Positions 19,507 to 28,845 of a stretch of 64,000 bases of DNA are shown piece by piece (position 1 is the stretch's first letter; each line of letters starts with the position of its first letter). Below the pieces are notes generated by a model, which worked only from the letters and a program-made list of their open reading frames with translations, was not told where the DNA came from and searched no databases. Position numbers and translations under genes: made by a program. This DNA is from Clostridia bacterium (GTDB lineage: Bacteria > Bacillota > Clostridia > TANB77 > CAG-508): assembly GCA_900770415.1 (NCBI GenBank), contig CAAGKN010000004.1, forward strand, positions 69,657 to 133,656, given 5' to 3'.

Positions 19507-20349
19507 GTGCTATTTTTTCATAAGCCAGGCATAGTAAACGTGAAAATGATAATTACAGAAGAAAAAATTTTATCAAATATTGACAAGGTTCAAAAAATGA
19601 TAAATCCAAATAATAAGAAACAAATTGTTCAATTGGACGAAGATGCTTATTTTAAAGATTTAATAGATTCAATAAAAACATATTTAACAGAATATCCAAA
19701 AAAGAAGAATTTTCCAGCAAGTGTATATAAAGCTTCTTATGGATTAGTTGAATACGCAACAAATCAATTTGAAGAAAACACAAAACAAATAGAAAAGCTA
19801 ATAAGACAAAGAGAAAACAATATTGCAAAAGCAAATGAATTAAAAGATGTATTTGAAGCAGTTCAAAACAAAGATAAAGAATGGAAAACAAAAGTAAAAC
19901 AAATAAGCAATGTTGTGTCAGAGGATGTTGTTGAAGCTTTAATTATAATAGGAAAATGTAAAACAAAGAGACCAGCAAATTATGAAGATGCATTAAAATT
20001 AGTAAGAGCAAGAATTTCAAACTTAGAAGGAAATCTACATATTGAAATAGATATGGAAAGAATAGAAGACAGATCAAAAGCTCTAAGCTATATTGGAATA
20101 GAAATAGCAGAAGCTTTAAAAGGAATTCCAACACCAGTAGAAGCACCAGCAAAACAAGAAAAAGTAGAAGCTATTGAAGAAGAAGTTGTAGAAGATTCAT
20201 TTATTGAAGAAACAAGATTTGAAGTAAAACCAACATTATGGGAAAGAATTAAAAACAGTAAATTAGTAAGAGCAATATCTTATGTAATGAAAATAAGAGT
20301 TGTATTAGATGTTCCAGCACTTCCAGAAGGTAGAGGAGAAAGAAACTAA
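19507..20349 (+). CDS. Unknown helical cytoplasmic protein
   Basis: A 280-residue frame opening with GTG, 10 bases after GGAGGG. Residues 80-125 look like a coiled coil (QIEKLIRQRENNIAKANELK). An acidic linker near residue 225 (IEEEVVEDSFIEE) leads to a basic C-terminal segment near 250. No catalytic motif, signal peptide or membrane span is evident. I do not recognise it. It has its own promoter and terminator. Confidence 0.65.
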   Translation: MLFFHKPGIVNVKMIITEEKILSNIDKVQKMINPNNKKQIVQLDEDAYFKDLIDSIKTYLTEYPKKKNFPASVYKASYGLVEYATNQFEENTKQIEKLIRQRENNIAKANELKDVFEAVQNKDKEWKTKVKQISNVVSEDVVEALIIIGKCKTKRPANYEDALKLVRARISNLEGNLHIEIDMERIEDRSKALSYIGIEIAEALKGIPTPVEAPAKQEKVEAIEEEVVEDSFIEETRFEVKPTLWERIKNSKLVRAISYVMKIRVVLDVPALPEGRGERN

Positions 20350-20369
20350 AAAATAATCTATTATGAGAT

Positions 20370-20399
20370 AGGACGGAAGTTATTCCGTCCTGTTTTTTT
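20370..20399 (+). terminator. Rho-independent terminator
   Basis: AGGACGG at 20370 pairs with CCGTCCT at 20385 and is followed by seven T residues. Confidence 0.92.
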
Positions 20400-20426
20400 C
20401 AAAAATAAAAATATATGGAGGAAAAC

Positions 20427-21218
20427 ATGAGTAAATATGATGAACAATACCTAGATTTGGTAGAAAGAATTTTAAAAGATGGATATTATGATCAAAACAG
20501 AACAGGAATAGCTACATACAAGTTACCACACCAAATTTTGCAATTCAATTTGCAAGAAGAATTTCCTATACTTACAACAAAATATGTTGCATATAAAGCA
20601 GCTATAAAAGAATTACTATGGATTTTTCAAAAGCAATCTAATAAAATTAGTGACTTACATGAGCAAAATGTTCATATATGGGACGAATGGGAAATGGAAG
20701 ATGGAACAATAGGAACAGCTTATGGATGGGTTGTAAAAAAATTTAATCAAGTAGATAAATTAATACATCAATTAAAAACAAATCCACAAGATAGAAGAAT
20801 GGTACTAAACCTTTGGCAAATACCATATTTAGATACAGGAGCTCTATATCCATGTGTGTTTAATAGTTGTTGGGATGTAACTGACGGAAAATTAAATTGT
20901 ATGCTTACAATAAGATCAAATGATATTCCTTTAGGACACCCATTTAATGTAACACAATATGCTGTATTTGTTCATTTATTAGCACAAGTAACAGATTTAA
21001 AACCAGGATTACTTACAGTATGTATAAGTAATGCACATATATATGAAAATCAAGTAGAAGGCATGAAAGAACAATTATCAAGAAGAGATAAGGCATATCC
21101 AGCACCAAAACTTTGGATAAATCCAGAAATAAAAGACTTTTATGATTTTAAACCAGAAGACATAGAACTAATAGATTACAAACATCTAGGAAAAATAAAA
21201 ATGGATGTAGCGGTATAA
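20427..21218 (+). CDS. thyA: Thymidylate synthase
   Basis: The 263-residue ThyA converts dUMP to dTMP with methylene-tetrahydrofolate, leaving dihydrofolate. Visible motifs: QNRTGIATYKLP near residue 22 (phosphate-binding Arg), DRRMVLNLW near 125, the active-site LYPCVFNSCWDV near 141 with the catalytic Cys, and GHPFNVTQYAVF near 170. The start at 20427 follows TGGAGG; the ATG at 20415 overlaps that site. folA follows 27 bases on, which fits recycling of the dihydrofolate produced. Confidence 0.97.
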   Translation: MSKYDEQYLDLVERILKDGYYDQNRTGIATYKLPHQILQFNLQEEFPILTTKYVAYKAAIKELLWIFQKQSNKISDLHEQNVHIWDEWEMEDGTIGTAYGWVVKKFNQVDKLIHQLKTNPQDRRMVLNLWQIPYLDTGALYPCVFNSCWDVTDGKLNCMLTIRSNDIPLGHPFNVTQYAVFVHLLAQVTDLKPGLLTVCISNAHIYENQVEGMKEQLSRRDKAYPAPKLWINPEIKDFYDFKPEDIELIDYKHLGKIKMDVAV

Positions 21219-21245
21219 ATAAAAAGAGAAAGGAAGATAAATATA

Positions 21246-21734
21246 ATGCTAAGTACAATAGTTGCAATAGCAAATAATAATGTAATAGGAAAAGACAACA
21301 AATTAATTTGGCATTTACCAGAAGACTTAAAGAGATTTAAACAAATTACAACAGGGAAAAATATAATAATGGGAAGAAAAACATTTGAATCATTAGGAAG
21401 AGTTTTACCAAATAGAAAACATATTATATTATGCAATGATATGGAAATGGATATAGATAATGAAAATGTAGAGATTTTAGATGATATATCAAAATTAGAT
21501 AAATATATAAATTCAGACGAAGAAAACTTTGTAATAGGTGGAGCAACAATATATAAATTACTAATGCCTTATGTGAATAAATTATATATAACAAAAATAA
21601 ATCAGGATTTTGAGGGAGATGTATATTTCCCAGAAATAAAAGAAACAGAATGGAAAGAAATTTCAAAAGAAAAAGGCCTAAGAAATGACGAAAATCCTTA
21701 CGATTACGAGTACATAACATACATTAGAAAATAA
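21246..21734 (+). CDS. folA: Dihydrofolate reductase
   Basis: A 162-residue DHFR with the expected IVAIANNNVIGKDNKLIWHLPEDL-type opening (residues 4-26), IIMGRKTFESLG near 40 for NADPH contacts, and FVIGGATIYKLLMPYVNKLY near 98. It regenerates tetrahydrofolate from the dihydrofolate made by ThyA, directly upstream in the same direction. Confidence 0.96.
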   Translation: MLSTIVAIANNNVIGKDNKLIWHLPEDLKRFKQITTGKNIIMGRKTFESLGRVLPNRKHIILCNDMEMDIDNENVEILDDISKLDKYINSDEENFVIGGATIYKLLMPYVNKLYITKINQDFEGDVYFPEIKETEWKEISKEKGLRNDENPYDYEYITYIRK

Positions 21735-21768
21735 TTTTAAAAAAAATTAAAAAAATTGAAATTTTGTA

Positions 21769-21797
21769 TTGACAGAACGCGAAAAATATCTTATAAT
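21769..21797 (+). promoter_or_regulatory. Promoter of the Met-Tyr tRNA pair with an inverted repeat around the -10 box
   Basis: TTGACA at 21769 and TATAAT at 21792 are 17 bases apart. A 9-bp inverted repeat, AACGCGAAA (from 21777) and TTTCGCGTT (to 21809), brackets the -10 box. The upstream text is nearly identical to that of the tRNA promoter at 9264. Confidence 0.85.
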
Positions 21798-21817
21798 AAA
21801 TTTCGCGTTGAACAAAT

Positions 21818-21894
21818 GCTCCCTTAGCTCAGTTGGTCAGAGCAACCGGCTCATAACCGGTGGGTCCAAGGTTCGAATCCTTGAGGGAGCACCA
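21818..21894 (+). tRNA. tRNA-Met (anticodon CAU)
   Basis: Acceptor GCTCCCT pairs with AGGGAGC; anticodon loop CTCATAA gives CAU; CCA encoded. The acceptor begins with a G-C pair, so it is not an initiator. Elongator Met is most likely; an Ile tRNA with lysidine cannot be excluded by eye. Confidence 0.93.
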
Positions 21895-21921
21895 ACGCAA
21901 AATTTTTTTATAACTAAATAT

Positions 21922-22007
21922 GGGTAGGTGGCCGAGTGGCTAAAGGCGGCAGACTGTAAATCTGTTCTCATACGAGTACGATGGTTCGAATCCATCCCTG
22001 CCCACCA
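21922..22007 (+). tRNA. tRNA-Tyr (anticodon GUA)
   Basis: Class II tRNA with a long variable arm; acceptor GGGTAGG pairs with CCTGCCC; anticodon GTA; CCA encoded. Confidence 0.95.
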
Positions 22008-22008
22008 A

Positions 22009-22036
22009 AAAAGCATAGCAAAAGCTATGCTTTTTC
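22009..22036 (+). terminator. Rho-independent terminator of tRNA pair
   Basis: AAAGCATAGC pairs with GCTATGCTTT around an AAAA loop, followed by T residues. Confidence 0.9.
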
Positions 22037-22067
22037 GTATATAAATATTAAATAACACATTTTCCCC

Positions 22068-22096
22068 TTGACATTAAGACTTTTTAAATATATAAT
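22068..22096 (+). promoter_or_regulatory. Sigma-A promoter of the cysS leader
   Basis: Consensus TTGACA at 22068 and TATAAT at 22091, 17-base spacing. Transcription should begin near 22103, giving a leader that ends at the terminator at 22234-22261 or runs on into cysS. Confidence 0.9.
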
Positions 22097-22125
22097 TATT
22101 AAAAATAAATAGTGAGGAATTAAAT

Positions 22126-22164
22126 ATGAGAAAATATATATTAATTAATTGTTGTTGCAGATAA
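22126..22164 (+). CDS. 12-residue leader peptide with three consecutive cysteine codons
   Basis: ATG with AGTGAGG 8 bases upstream opens a 12-codon frame (MRKYILINCCCR) ending at TAA 22162-22164. Codons 9-11 are TGT-TGT-TGC. Three adjacent Cys codons just before a terminator and a cysteinyl-tRNA synthetase gene are what a ribosome-sensed attenuator for Cys-tRNA would need. The peptide itself probably has no other job. Confidence 0.85.
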   Translation: MRKYILINCCCR

Positions 22165-22225
22165 TACTCTTACCTATGTTGTAGGTACGAGTAAATTTTG
22201 TGCCTGCAATAATTAATGTATATTT
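22132..22225 (+). promoter_or_regulatory. Attenuator RNA: mutually exclusive stems upstream of cysS
   Basis: The Cys codons overlap TTGCAG (22155-22160), which pairs with CTGCAA (22204-22209), extended by a long outer stem of A/T pairs (22132-22148 with TAATTAATGTATATTTT). An inner hairpin (ACTC-T-TACCTA with TAGGTA-C-GAGT) fills the loop. The overlapping CCTGCA at 22203-22208 can instead pair with TGCAGG at 22240-22245 inside the terminator. A ribosome stalled on Cys codons would free that segment to act as anti-terminator. Confidence 0.75.
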
Positions 22226-22233
22226 TATATATT

Positions 22234-22261
22234 AAGTTATGCAGGTTGCATAACTTTTTTT
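22234..22261 (+). terminator. Leader terminator of the cysS attenuator
   Basis: AAGTTATGCA (22234-22243) and TGCATAACTT (22247-22256) form a 10-bp stem with a GGT loop, followed by a run of T. The left arm shares TGCAGG with the proposed anti-terminator. Confidence 0.9.
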
Positions 22262-22298
22262 GTTGAATAGGAAAATCTTTGGTTTTTCCTATTCAACA
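22261..22298. repeat. 15-bp perfect hairpin next to the dispersed element
   Basis: TGTTGAATAGGAAAA pairs with TTTTCCTATTCAACA. The text GTTGAATAGG recurs just after copy 1 of the dispersed element (near 22394), so it may be part of that insertion. Confidence 0.7.
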
Positions 22299-22303
22299 AA
22301 AAG

Positions 22304-22392
22304 GCTATAATCGCTATTGCCTTTGAAATTTCCTCATTTTATTCGGAAACTCAAATCGGCGAGAAGAAAAGTGTAGCAAAGCCACTTTTCTT
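22304..22392 (+). repeat. Dispersed intergenic element, copy 1
   Basis: A segment of about 60 bases beginning GCTATAATCGCTATTGCCTT and ending AAACTCAAATCGGCG recurs at 40116-40206 with few changes. Each copy ends in a hairpin of different sequence but equal place: here AAGAAAAGTG with CACTTTTCTT. Conserved core plus a stem that differs in sequence but keeps pairing suggests a structured element. It separates the cysS attenuator from cysS. Confidence 0.85.
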
Positions 22393-22527
22393 GGTTGAAT
22401 AGGCAAATTTAGTTCTATTGTAATTAATAGCTAATTATGATATATTATATAAATATTAAATAAAAAATAGCAATAAAATTAGTAATATATAATTAAAATT
22501 CTTATCTATAAAGTAGGAGGTATTATT

Positions 22528-24000
22528 ATGAGACTTTATAATTCAATGACTGGACGTAAAGAAGAATTTATTCCATTGGACGGTAAAAATGTAAAAATGT
22601 ATGCATGTGGTATTACAGTATATGACTTAAGCCATATAGGTCATGCAAGACAGGCAATTGCGTATGCTATGGTAGCTGATTATTTACGCTATAGAGGATA
22701 TAATGTGAAATATGTTAGAAATTATACTGATGTAGATGACAAGATTATTGACAGAGCAAATAAGCTTGGAAAAGATCCACTAGAATTTTCTAGAGAACAA
22801 ATTGAAGAAACTGAAAAGGATATGGCAAATCTTCATATTACAGATGCAGATGTAAAGCCAAAAGCATCAGAAAATATAGAAAATATTATTGAATTTGTTC
22901 AAGGACTTATAGATAAAGGCCATGCATACCCAGCAGAAAACGGAGATGTTTACTTTAATGTAAGAAGTTTTCCTGGATATGGCAAATTATCACATAGAAA
23001 AGTTGATGAACTTTTAAATGGTGTTAGAAAAGATGTAGAAGAAGGAAAACATGATCCAATAGATTTTGCTTTATGGAAAGCAGCAAAACCAGGTGAGATT
23101 TCATGGAAATCACCTTGGGGAGATGGTAGACCAGGATGGCATATTGAATGTTCTACTATGGTTTTAAAAAACCTTGGAGAAACAATTGATATTCATGGAG
23201 GAGGAAAAGATTTAATATTCCCTCACCACGAAAATGAAATTGCACAAAGTGAAGCTTTAACAGGAAAACCTTTTGCAAAGTATTGGTCCCACTGTGGATT
23301 AATTAAAATTAATGGAGAAAAAATGAGTAAATCATTAGGAAACTCATTAAGCATTAGAGATGCACTAAAAAAATATAATTATGAAGTAATTAAATTTGTA
23401 ATGTATTCAAAACACTACACATCAGATATGGACTTATTAGACAAAGATTTTGCATTAGCAGAAAAACATTTATATTATTTTTATAGCACAATAAAAGCAA
23501 TGAAAGAATTTATTAATTTATATAATGGAAATAAAGAAGGAGAAGCATTAGAAGATGATATTTCTGAAAGCATTATACCAAGCTTTATAGAAGTTATGGA
23601 TGATGACTTTAACAGTGCTGCAGCACTTTCTAACTTACATAGTATTTTTAAATATGTAAATGTAATAATGAAAAATGCTAAAAAGAATAATAGAGAGAAA
23701 ACAGCAAATACATTAGCTAAAATACTAGCAAATGTAAAAGAGGTTTACGGAATTCTTGGATTATTTGAACAAGAGCCAGAAAAATTCCTTACAGAAATGA
23801 AACAAAAATATGTTACAAATCTTGATATTACAGAAGAAGAGATTAATCAAATGATAGCTAAAAGAAGTGAGGCAAAAAAAGTAAAAGATTTTGAAACAGC
23901 AGATGCAATTAGAAGCGAATTAGATAATAAAGGAATTATATTAAATGATACAGTAAATGGAACTACATGGAATGTTAAAGCACTTTTTAATATCGATTAA
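22528..24000 (+). CDS. cysS: Cysteinyl-tRNA synthetase
   Basis: A 490-residue class I synthetase that charges tRNA-Cys. Zinc ligand CGITVYDLSHIGHARQ near residue 27 includes the HIGH motif; WHIECSTM near 205 and HHENE near 232 complete the zinc site; KMSKSLGNS is near 265. The DALR and C-terminal anticodon region are complete. The start follows GTAGGAGG. Regulation is probably by the Cys-leader attenuator 360 bases upstream. No T-box motif is visible, although T-boxes are the usual control of synthetases in this group. Confidence 0.97.
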   Translation: MRLYNSMTGRKEEFIPLDGKNVKMYACGITVYDLSHIGHARQAIAYAMVADYLRYRGYNVKYVRNYTDVDDKIIDRANKLGKDPLEFSREQIEETEKDMANLHITDADVKPKASENIENIIEFVQGLIDKGHAYPAENGDVYFNVRSFPGYGKLSHRKVDELLNGVRKDVEEGKHDPIDFALWKAAKPGEISWKSPWGDGRPGWHIECSTMVLKNLGETIDIHGGGKDLIFPHHENEIAQSEALTGKPFAKYWSHCGLIKINGEKMSKSLGNSLSIRDALKKYNYEVIKFVMYSKHYTSDMDLLDKDFALAEKHLYYFYSTIKAMKEFINLYNGNKEGEALEDDISESIIPSFIEVMDDDFNSAAALSNLHSIFKYVNVIMKNAKKNNREKTANTLAKILANVKEVYGILGLFEQEPEKFLTEMKQKYVTNLDITEEEINQMIAKRSEAKKVKDFETADAIRSELDNKGIILNDTVNGTTWNVKALFNID

Positions 24001-24009
24001 TGAAAAAGA

Positions 24010-24046
24010 GAAGCAAGAGAATATTAAAATCTCTTGCTTCCTTTTT
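24010..24046 (+). terminator. Rho-independent terminator of cysS
   Basis: GAAGCAAGAG pairs with CTCTTGCTTC and is followed by CTTTTT. Confidence 0.92.
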
Positions 24047-24187
24047 GTGTTAGAAGGTAAGCTTTATAGCAGGACCTAAAATCAACTATATGCATAGGTA
24101 CAATATAATATAAAAAATACAAAAAAACCTTTTAAAACTATTAGAAAAGATATATAATATAACAAATGTTTATTTTAGGGAGATATT

Positions 24188-25877
24188 ATGAATAAGAAAT
24201 GGGAGTTTTATGAAGAAAATAACGAAAAAATAATAGAAATAGCAAAAAAACATAATATATCAGAATTACTAACAAAAATATTAGTAAATAGGGGAATAAT
24301 AGATGACAAAGAAATAGATACTTTTTTAAATCCCACAAGGAATGATTTTTATGATCCATATTTAATGCCGGATATGGAAAAAGCAGTAGAAAGAATAATT
24401 AAAGCAATAAATAACCAAGAGAAGGTTATGATTTATGGAGACTATGATGTAGATGGAATAACAAGCATAACTGTTTTAAAAAAATTCTTAGAAGAAAGAG
24501 GGTTAAAAACAGGACACTATATTCCTAATAGATTAGAAGAAGGATATGGGTTAAACGAAAATGCTATAAGGTCAATAGCAGAGCAAAAGTATACTTTAAT
24601 GATAACCGTTGATTGCGGAATATCTGGAATAGAGGAAGTTGACCTAGCCAACCAGTTAGGAATAGAAACAATAATAACAGACCATCACGAGCAACTAGAA
24701 AATTTACCAAATGCTTATGCAATAATTAATGCAAAAAGAAAAGATAGCCAATATCCATTTAGAGGACTAGCTGGGTGTGGAGCAGTATTCAAATTAATAC
24801 AAGCAATATCAATAAGACTAAAACTAGAAGAAAAAGAATTTTTAAAATATTTAGATATTGTATGCGTAGGTACAATATCAGATATAGTCCCATTAGTAGA
24901 TGAAAATAGAGTAATTGCAAAATTGGGATTAAAGTTAGTAGCACAAACAAGAAATATTGGATTAAGAGAACTAATATTACAATCAGGATATAAAAAAGTA
25001 GATTCAAATACAATATCTTTTGGCGTAGCTCCAAGAATAAATGCTTGTGGCAGAATGGGATATCAAGAAGAAGCTTTAGATTTATTTTTAACAAACAATA
25101 TAGAAGAAGCAAGAAAAATAACTGCAAGATTAAATAGTTACAATGTAGAAAGACAAACAAAAGAAAAAGATATATTTGAGCAAGCAATTAAAGAACTAGA
25201 AAAAGAAGATATAAAAAATTTGAATACAATAGTATTAAGTGGAGATAACTGGCACCACGGAGTAATTGGAATTGTTGCATCAAAATTAACAGAGAAATTT
25301 TATAAGCCAACTATATTAATATGTTTTGAAGATGATATTGGAAAAGGCTCTGGAAGAAGCTTGCCGGGATTTGATTTACACGAGGCTTTAGTAGAGTCAA
25401 GTGCTTATCTAGAAAAATATGGCGGACATGAAATGGCTGTTGGACTTTCTCTAAAAAAAGAAAAGTACAATGATTTTAAGTTAGCATTTGAGGAAATAGC
25501 TAAAAGTAAGAATATACAACAAATTATACCAGTTATAAAAATAGATAGTATAATTACAGCCAAAGATGTAAATAAAAAGACCATAGAAGAGTTAGAAATG
25601 CTAGAGCCATTTGGAGAAAAAAATAAAAATCCTATATTTGTGTATAAAAACTTAAAAATTGATTCAATAAGGGCACTTTCGGAAGGAAAACACTTAAAAC
25701 TAACATTAAAAGATGACAACCTATTAATAAATGCAATAGGATTTAATTTAGGACATTTATCAGAAGAATATCTAATAGGAGACAAAATTGATATAGCAGG
25801 AAACTTAGAAATAAACAAATACGGACGGAGAAGAAATAGTTCAAATAAATATAAAAGATGCTATGAAATCAATATAG
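24188..25877 (+). CDS. recJ: Single-stranded-DNA-specific exonuclease RecJ, C-terminus read through a CGG +1 site
   Basis: A 5'-3' exonuclease on single-stranded DNA used in recombination and mismatch repair. Motifs: GDYDVDGITS near residue 85, TVDCGISG near 140, TDHHEQ near 160, a DHHA1 GHEMAVGL segment near 417 and an OB-fold end. The conventional frame runs to 25903 and overlaps relA, ending in a basic non-family tail. Skipping the C at 25826 replaces that tail with GEEIVQINIKDAMKSI and a stop at 25877, which matches the usual RecJ ending (Asn/Gly...VQLxIKDI) and leaves a proper ribosome binding site for relA. The site is invisible to frame-break searches because both frames stay open. Length becomes 562 residues. 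Confidence 0.93.
25826..25828 (+). other. CGG +1 shift site (recJ, Gly547)
   Basis: Context GGA-CGG-AGA; reading GGA c GGA GAA GAA gives Gly-Gly-Glu-Glu and the family-like C-terminus. This site was found only by checking where CGG falls in frame, not from a broken ORF. Confidence 0.88.
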
Positions 25878-25892
25878 AGAAAGGAAATTTAT

Positions 25893-28098
25893 ATGCAAAA
25901 TAAAGAAAATGTAACAATAGATAAAATAATAGATAAAATGAAAGCAAACAATCCTAATTCGAATACTGAATTAATAAAGAAAGCTTACAATTATGCAAAC
26001 GAAAACCATAAAGAACAAAAAAGAATATCAGGAGAACCATACATTATTCATCCACTAGAAGTAGCATATATATTAGCAGAATTAGAATTAGATGATAGCA
26101 CAATATGTGCAGCTTTGTTGCATGATGTTGTAGAAGATACACCAATTACACACGAAGACATTGCAAGAGAATTTGGCGACGAAATTGCAGAAATGGTAGA
26201 AGGAGTAACCAAACTTCGGAAAAATTAAATACACAACAGTTGAAGAACAACAAGTAGAAGACTATAGAAAAATGTTTTTGGCTATGGGAAAAGACATAAG
26301 AGTAATACTAATAAAACTTGCAGATAGACTTCATAATATGAGAACATTAAGCTATTTACCAAGAAACAGACAAATAGCAAATGCAAAAGAAACAATGGAT
26401 TTATATGCACCTCTTGCAAATCGTTTAGGTATTTATTCTTTAAAATGGGAATTAGAGGATTTAAGCTTTAGATACCTATATCCAGATGAATATAGAGAAT
26501 TAGTAGCAGGAATAGAAAAAAAGAGAGAAGAACGTTTAGAATTTATAGACAAAATAATGGATCAAATAAAAGAAGCACTTGAAAAGGAAGATATAAAAGC
26601 AGAAATTACGGGAAGAGCAAAGCATTTATATAGTATATATAGGAAAATGAAAAGAGACAATATCACATTAGACCAAGTATATGATTTGTTTGCACTTCGT
26701 ATAATAGTAAATTCTGTAAAAGATTGCTATGCAGCACTTGGTGTAGTACATGAGTTATATAGTCCAATGCCAGGAAGATTTAAAGACTATATTGCGGTTC
26801 CAAAGCCAAATATGTATCAATCAATACACACAACTTTAATTGGACCAAATGGAACACCATTTGAGGTACAAGTAAGAACTTGGGACATGCATAGAATAGC
26901 AGAATTTGGTATCGCTGCACACTGGGCATATAAAGAAGCAAATAACAAAACAGGTAAAAAATCAAATGTTGTAGTAGCAGAAGATAAATTGGCATGGCTT
27001 AGAGAAACTTTGGAATGGCAAAAAGATATGCAAGATCCAGATGAATTCCTAAAAACATTAAAAACAGAATTGTTTGAAGATGAAGTGTATGTATTTACTC
27101 CAAGAGGAGAAATAAAAGTACTACCTAGAGATTCAACACCAATAGATTTTGCATACTCAATACATGCAGAGGTTGGACATAAAATGATTGGCTGTAAGAT
27201 AAACAGCAAAATGATGCCTATTGTAACAAAATTAAAAAGTGGAGATATAATAGAAATAATAACATCAGATACTCCAAAAGGACCAAGTCGTGATTGGTTA
27301 AAATATGTAAAAAGCTCAAGTGCTAAAACAAAAATTCAACAATGGTTTAAAAAATCAGAAAGAGAAGAAAATATAATAAGAGGAAAAGAAATTCTAGACA
27401 GAGAAATAAAAAGAATAGGAATGACTCACAGTGATTTATTTAAACCAGAATGGGTAAATAGTGCATTAGAAAGATATAATTATGCAACTACTGATGATAT
27501 GTTTGCAAGTATTGGATTTGGAGCAATATCACCAGGAAAGATAATTACAAGATTGTTAGAGGAATACAAGAAGGAACATGAAGAAGAAGTTATAGAAGAA
27601 AAAATTCAAGAACTAACTGATTCTAAAAATAAAACAGTTAAAAAAGCACCAAAATCAGGAGTTATAGTAAAAGGAATTGATAACTGCTTAGTTAAATTTT
27701 CGAGATGTTGCAATCCGGTTCCAGGAGATGATATTATAGGCTATATAACAAAAGGAAGAGGAGTATCTATCCATAGAACAGACTGCAAAAACATGGAAGA
27801 CTTGCTACAAGACAAAGATAGAATAATAGATGTTGCGTGGTACAACGAAGAAACAGAAGGAACATATAATGTAGACATAGAAATACTTTCAAATGATAGA
27901 ACAGGACTACTTTCTGATATAGTAAGAGAAATTACTTCTCAAAAAATTAATATAATGGGAGTAAATACTAAAACAAGTAGAGAAAGAATTGCCACAATAG
28001 AAGTAACAGTTGAAGTAGAAAACATAGAGCAATTGAACAAGGTTATAAAGGCGATTAGAAAAGTGGATAGTGTTTACGAAGTAAACCGTAAAAAATAA
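25893..28098 (+). CDS. relA: Bifunctional (p)ppGpp synthetase/hydrolase RelA/SpoT, read through a CGG +1 site
   Basis: Makes and degrades the alarmone (p)ppGpp. Skipping one C at 26217 joins 25893-26228 with the rest, giving 734 residues, the normal Rel length, and restores VTKLGKIKY with Gly109. Order: HD hydrolase with HPLEVAYIL and LLHDVVEDT near residue 70; RLHNMRTL near 148; synthetase domain with AVPKPNMYQSIHT near 305; TGS near 400 (FTPRGEIKVLP); and a C-terminal ACT domain. Rel is activated by uncharged tRNA in the A site, so a codon that leaves the A site empty inside this gene is notable. A glyoxalase-II-like gene follows. Confidence 0.95.
26217..26219 (+). other. CGG +1 shift site (relA, Gly109)
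   Basis: Context CTT-CGG-AAA; reading CTT c GGA AAA ATT restores Leu-Gly-Lys-Ile of Rel. Without it a stop follows three codons after the CGG, truncating the protein in the HD domain. Confidence 0.94.
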
Positions 28099-28126
28099 CT
28101 AAAGAAAACAAAGGAAGATGAAAAAA

Positions 28127-28778
28127 ATGATGATTTTAAAAAGGATTAAAATTAACATACCAGCAGTTGGAGGTACTAATTGCTATATTGTTCAAGACGA
28201 GGAAACAAAAGAAACAATGGTAATTGATCCAGGTGGAGATGTAGACAAGATAATAGAAATGTTAAATACAATCCAAGCAAAATTAAAATATATAGTTCTT
28301 ACACATTGCCATGGTGACCATATAGCAGGAGTAAATGAGTTAAGACAAAGAGTAGGAGGCAAAGTTTTAATTCATAGATTAGATGAAGAGGGATTAAAAA
28401 ATCCAGATGTAAACTTAGCAGAGTATGTAGGACTTGGAAAAGTTATAGTTCAGGCTGATGCTAGATTAGATGATGGAGATTTAATTCATGTAGGAAATCT
28501 AGAATTTAAAATATTGCATACACCAGGACATACAAAAGGCCGGAATTTCCATTTATTCAGAAGAAGAAAAATTGCTATTTTCAGGAGATACATTATTTAG
28601 AGGCTCTTGGGGAAGAACCGATTTGCCAACAAGCAGTTTTGAAGATATAATAAAATCTATAACAGAAAAATTAATGGTACTTCCAGAAGATACAATAGTG
28701 TACCCAGGACATGGAAAATCAACAATGATAAAAGAAGAAGAACCAATCTATTTAGAATTGAAACCAAAGACTTATTAA
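28127..28778 (+). CDS. Metallo-beta-lactamase-fold hydrolase (glyoxalase II-like), read through a CGG +1 site
   Basis: About 216 residues after joining two frames by skipping the C at 28541. The zinc motif THCHGDHIAGV is near residue 60, TPGHTKG near 133 followed by the restored Gly139-Ile-Ser, then FSGDTLF near 151 and the final histidine in VYPGHG near 191. The family includes hydroxyacylglutathione hydrolase-like enzymes that cleave thioesters; the true substrate is unknown. The HTPGHTxGG/S-ISxY stretch is a hallmark and is complete only after the shift. Start at 28127 gives better spacing to AAAGGAAG than 28118. Confidence 0.9.
28541..28543 (+). other. CGG +1 shift site (MBL hydrolase, Gly139)
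   Basis: Context GGC-CGG-AAT; reading GGC c GGA ATT TCC restores Gly-Gly-Ile-Ser before the conserved FSGDTLF segment. Confidence 0.93.
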
Positions 28779-28845
28779 ATATGAAGAATTTATATGGAAC
28801 ACTGCCCAAAGTGATTCAAGAAAATAAACAAGGAGGACATATATT

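Noticed and set aside
22068..22528. T-box riboswitch or 6S-like RNA upstream of cysS
   Set aside because: No T-box core sequence or specifier loop was found, and the long stem is explained by the Cys-codon attenuator. The RNA is too short and contains a translated leader.
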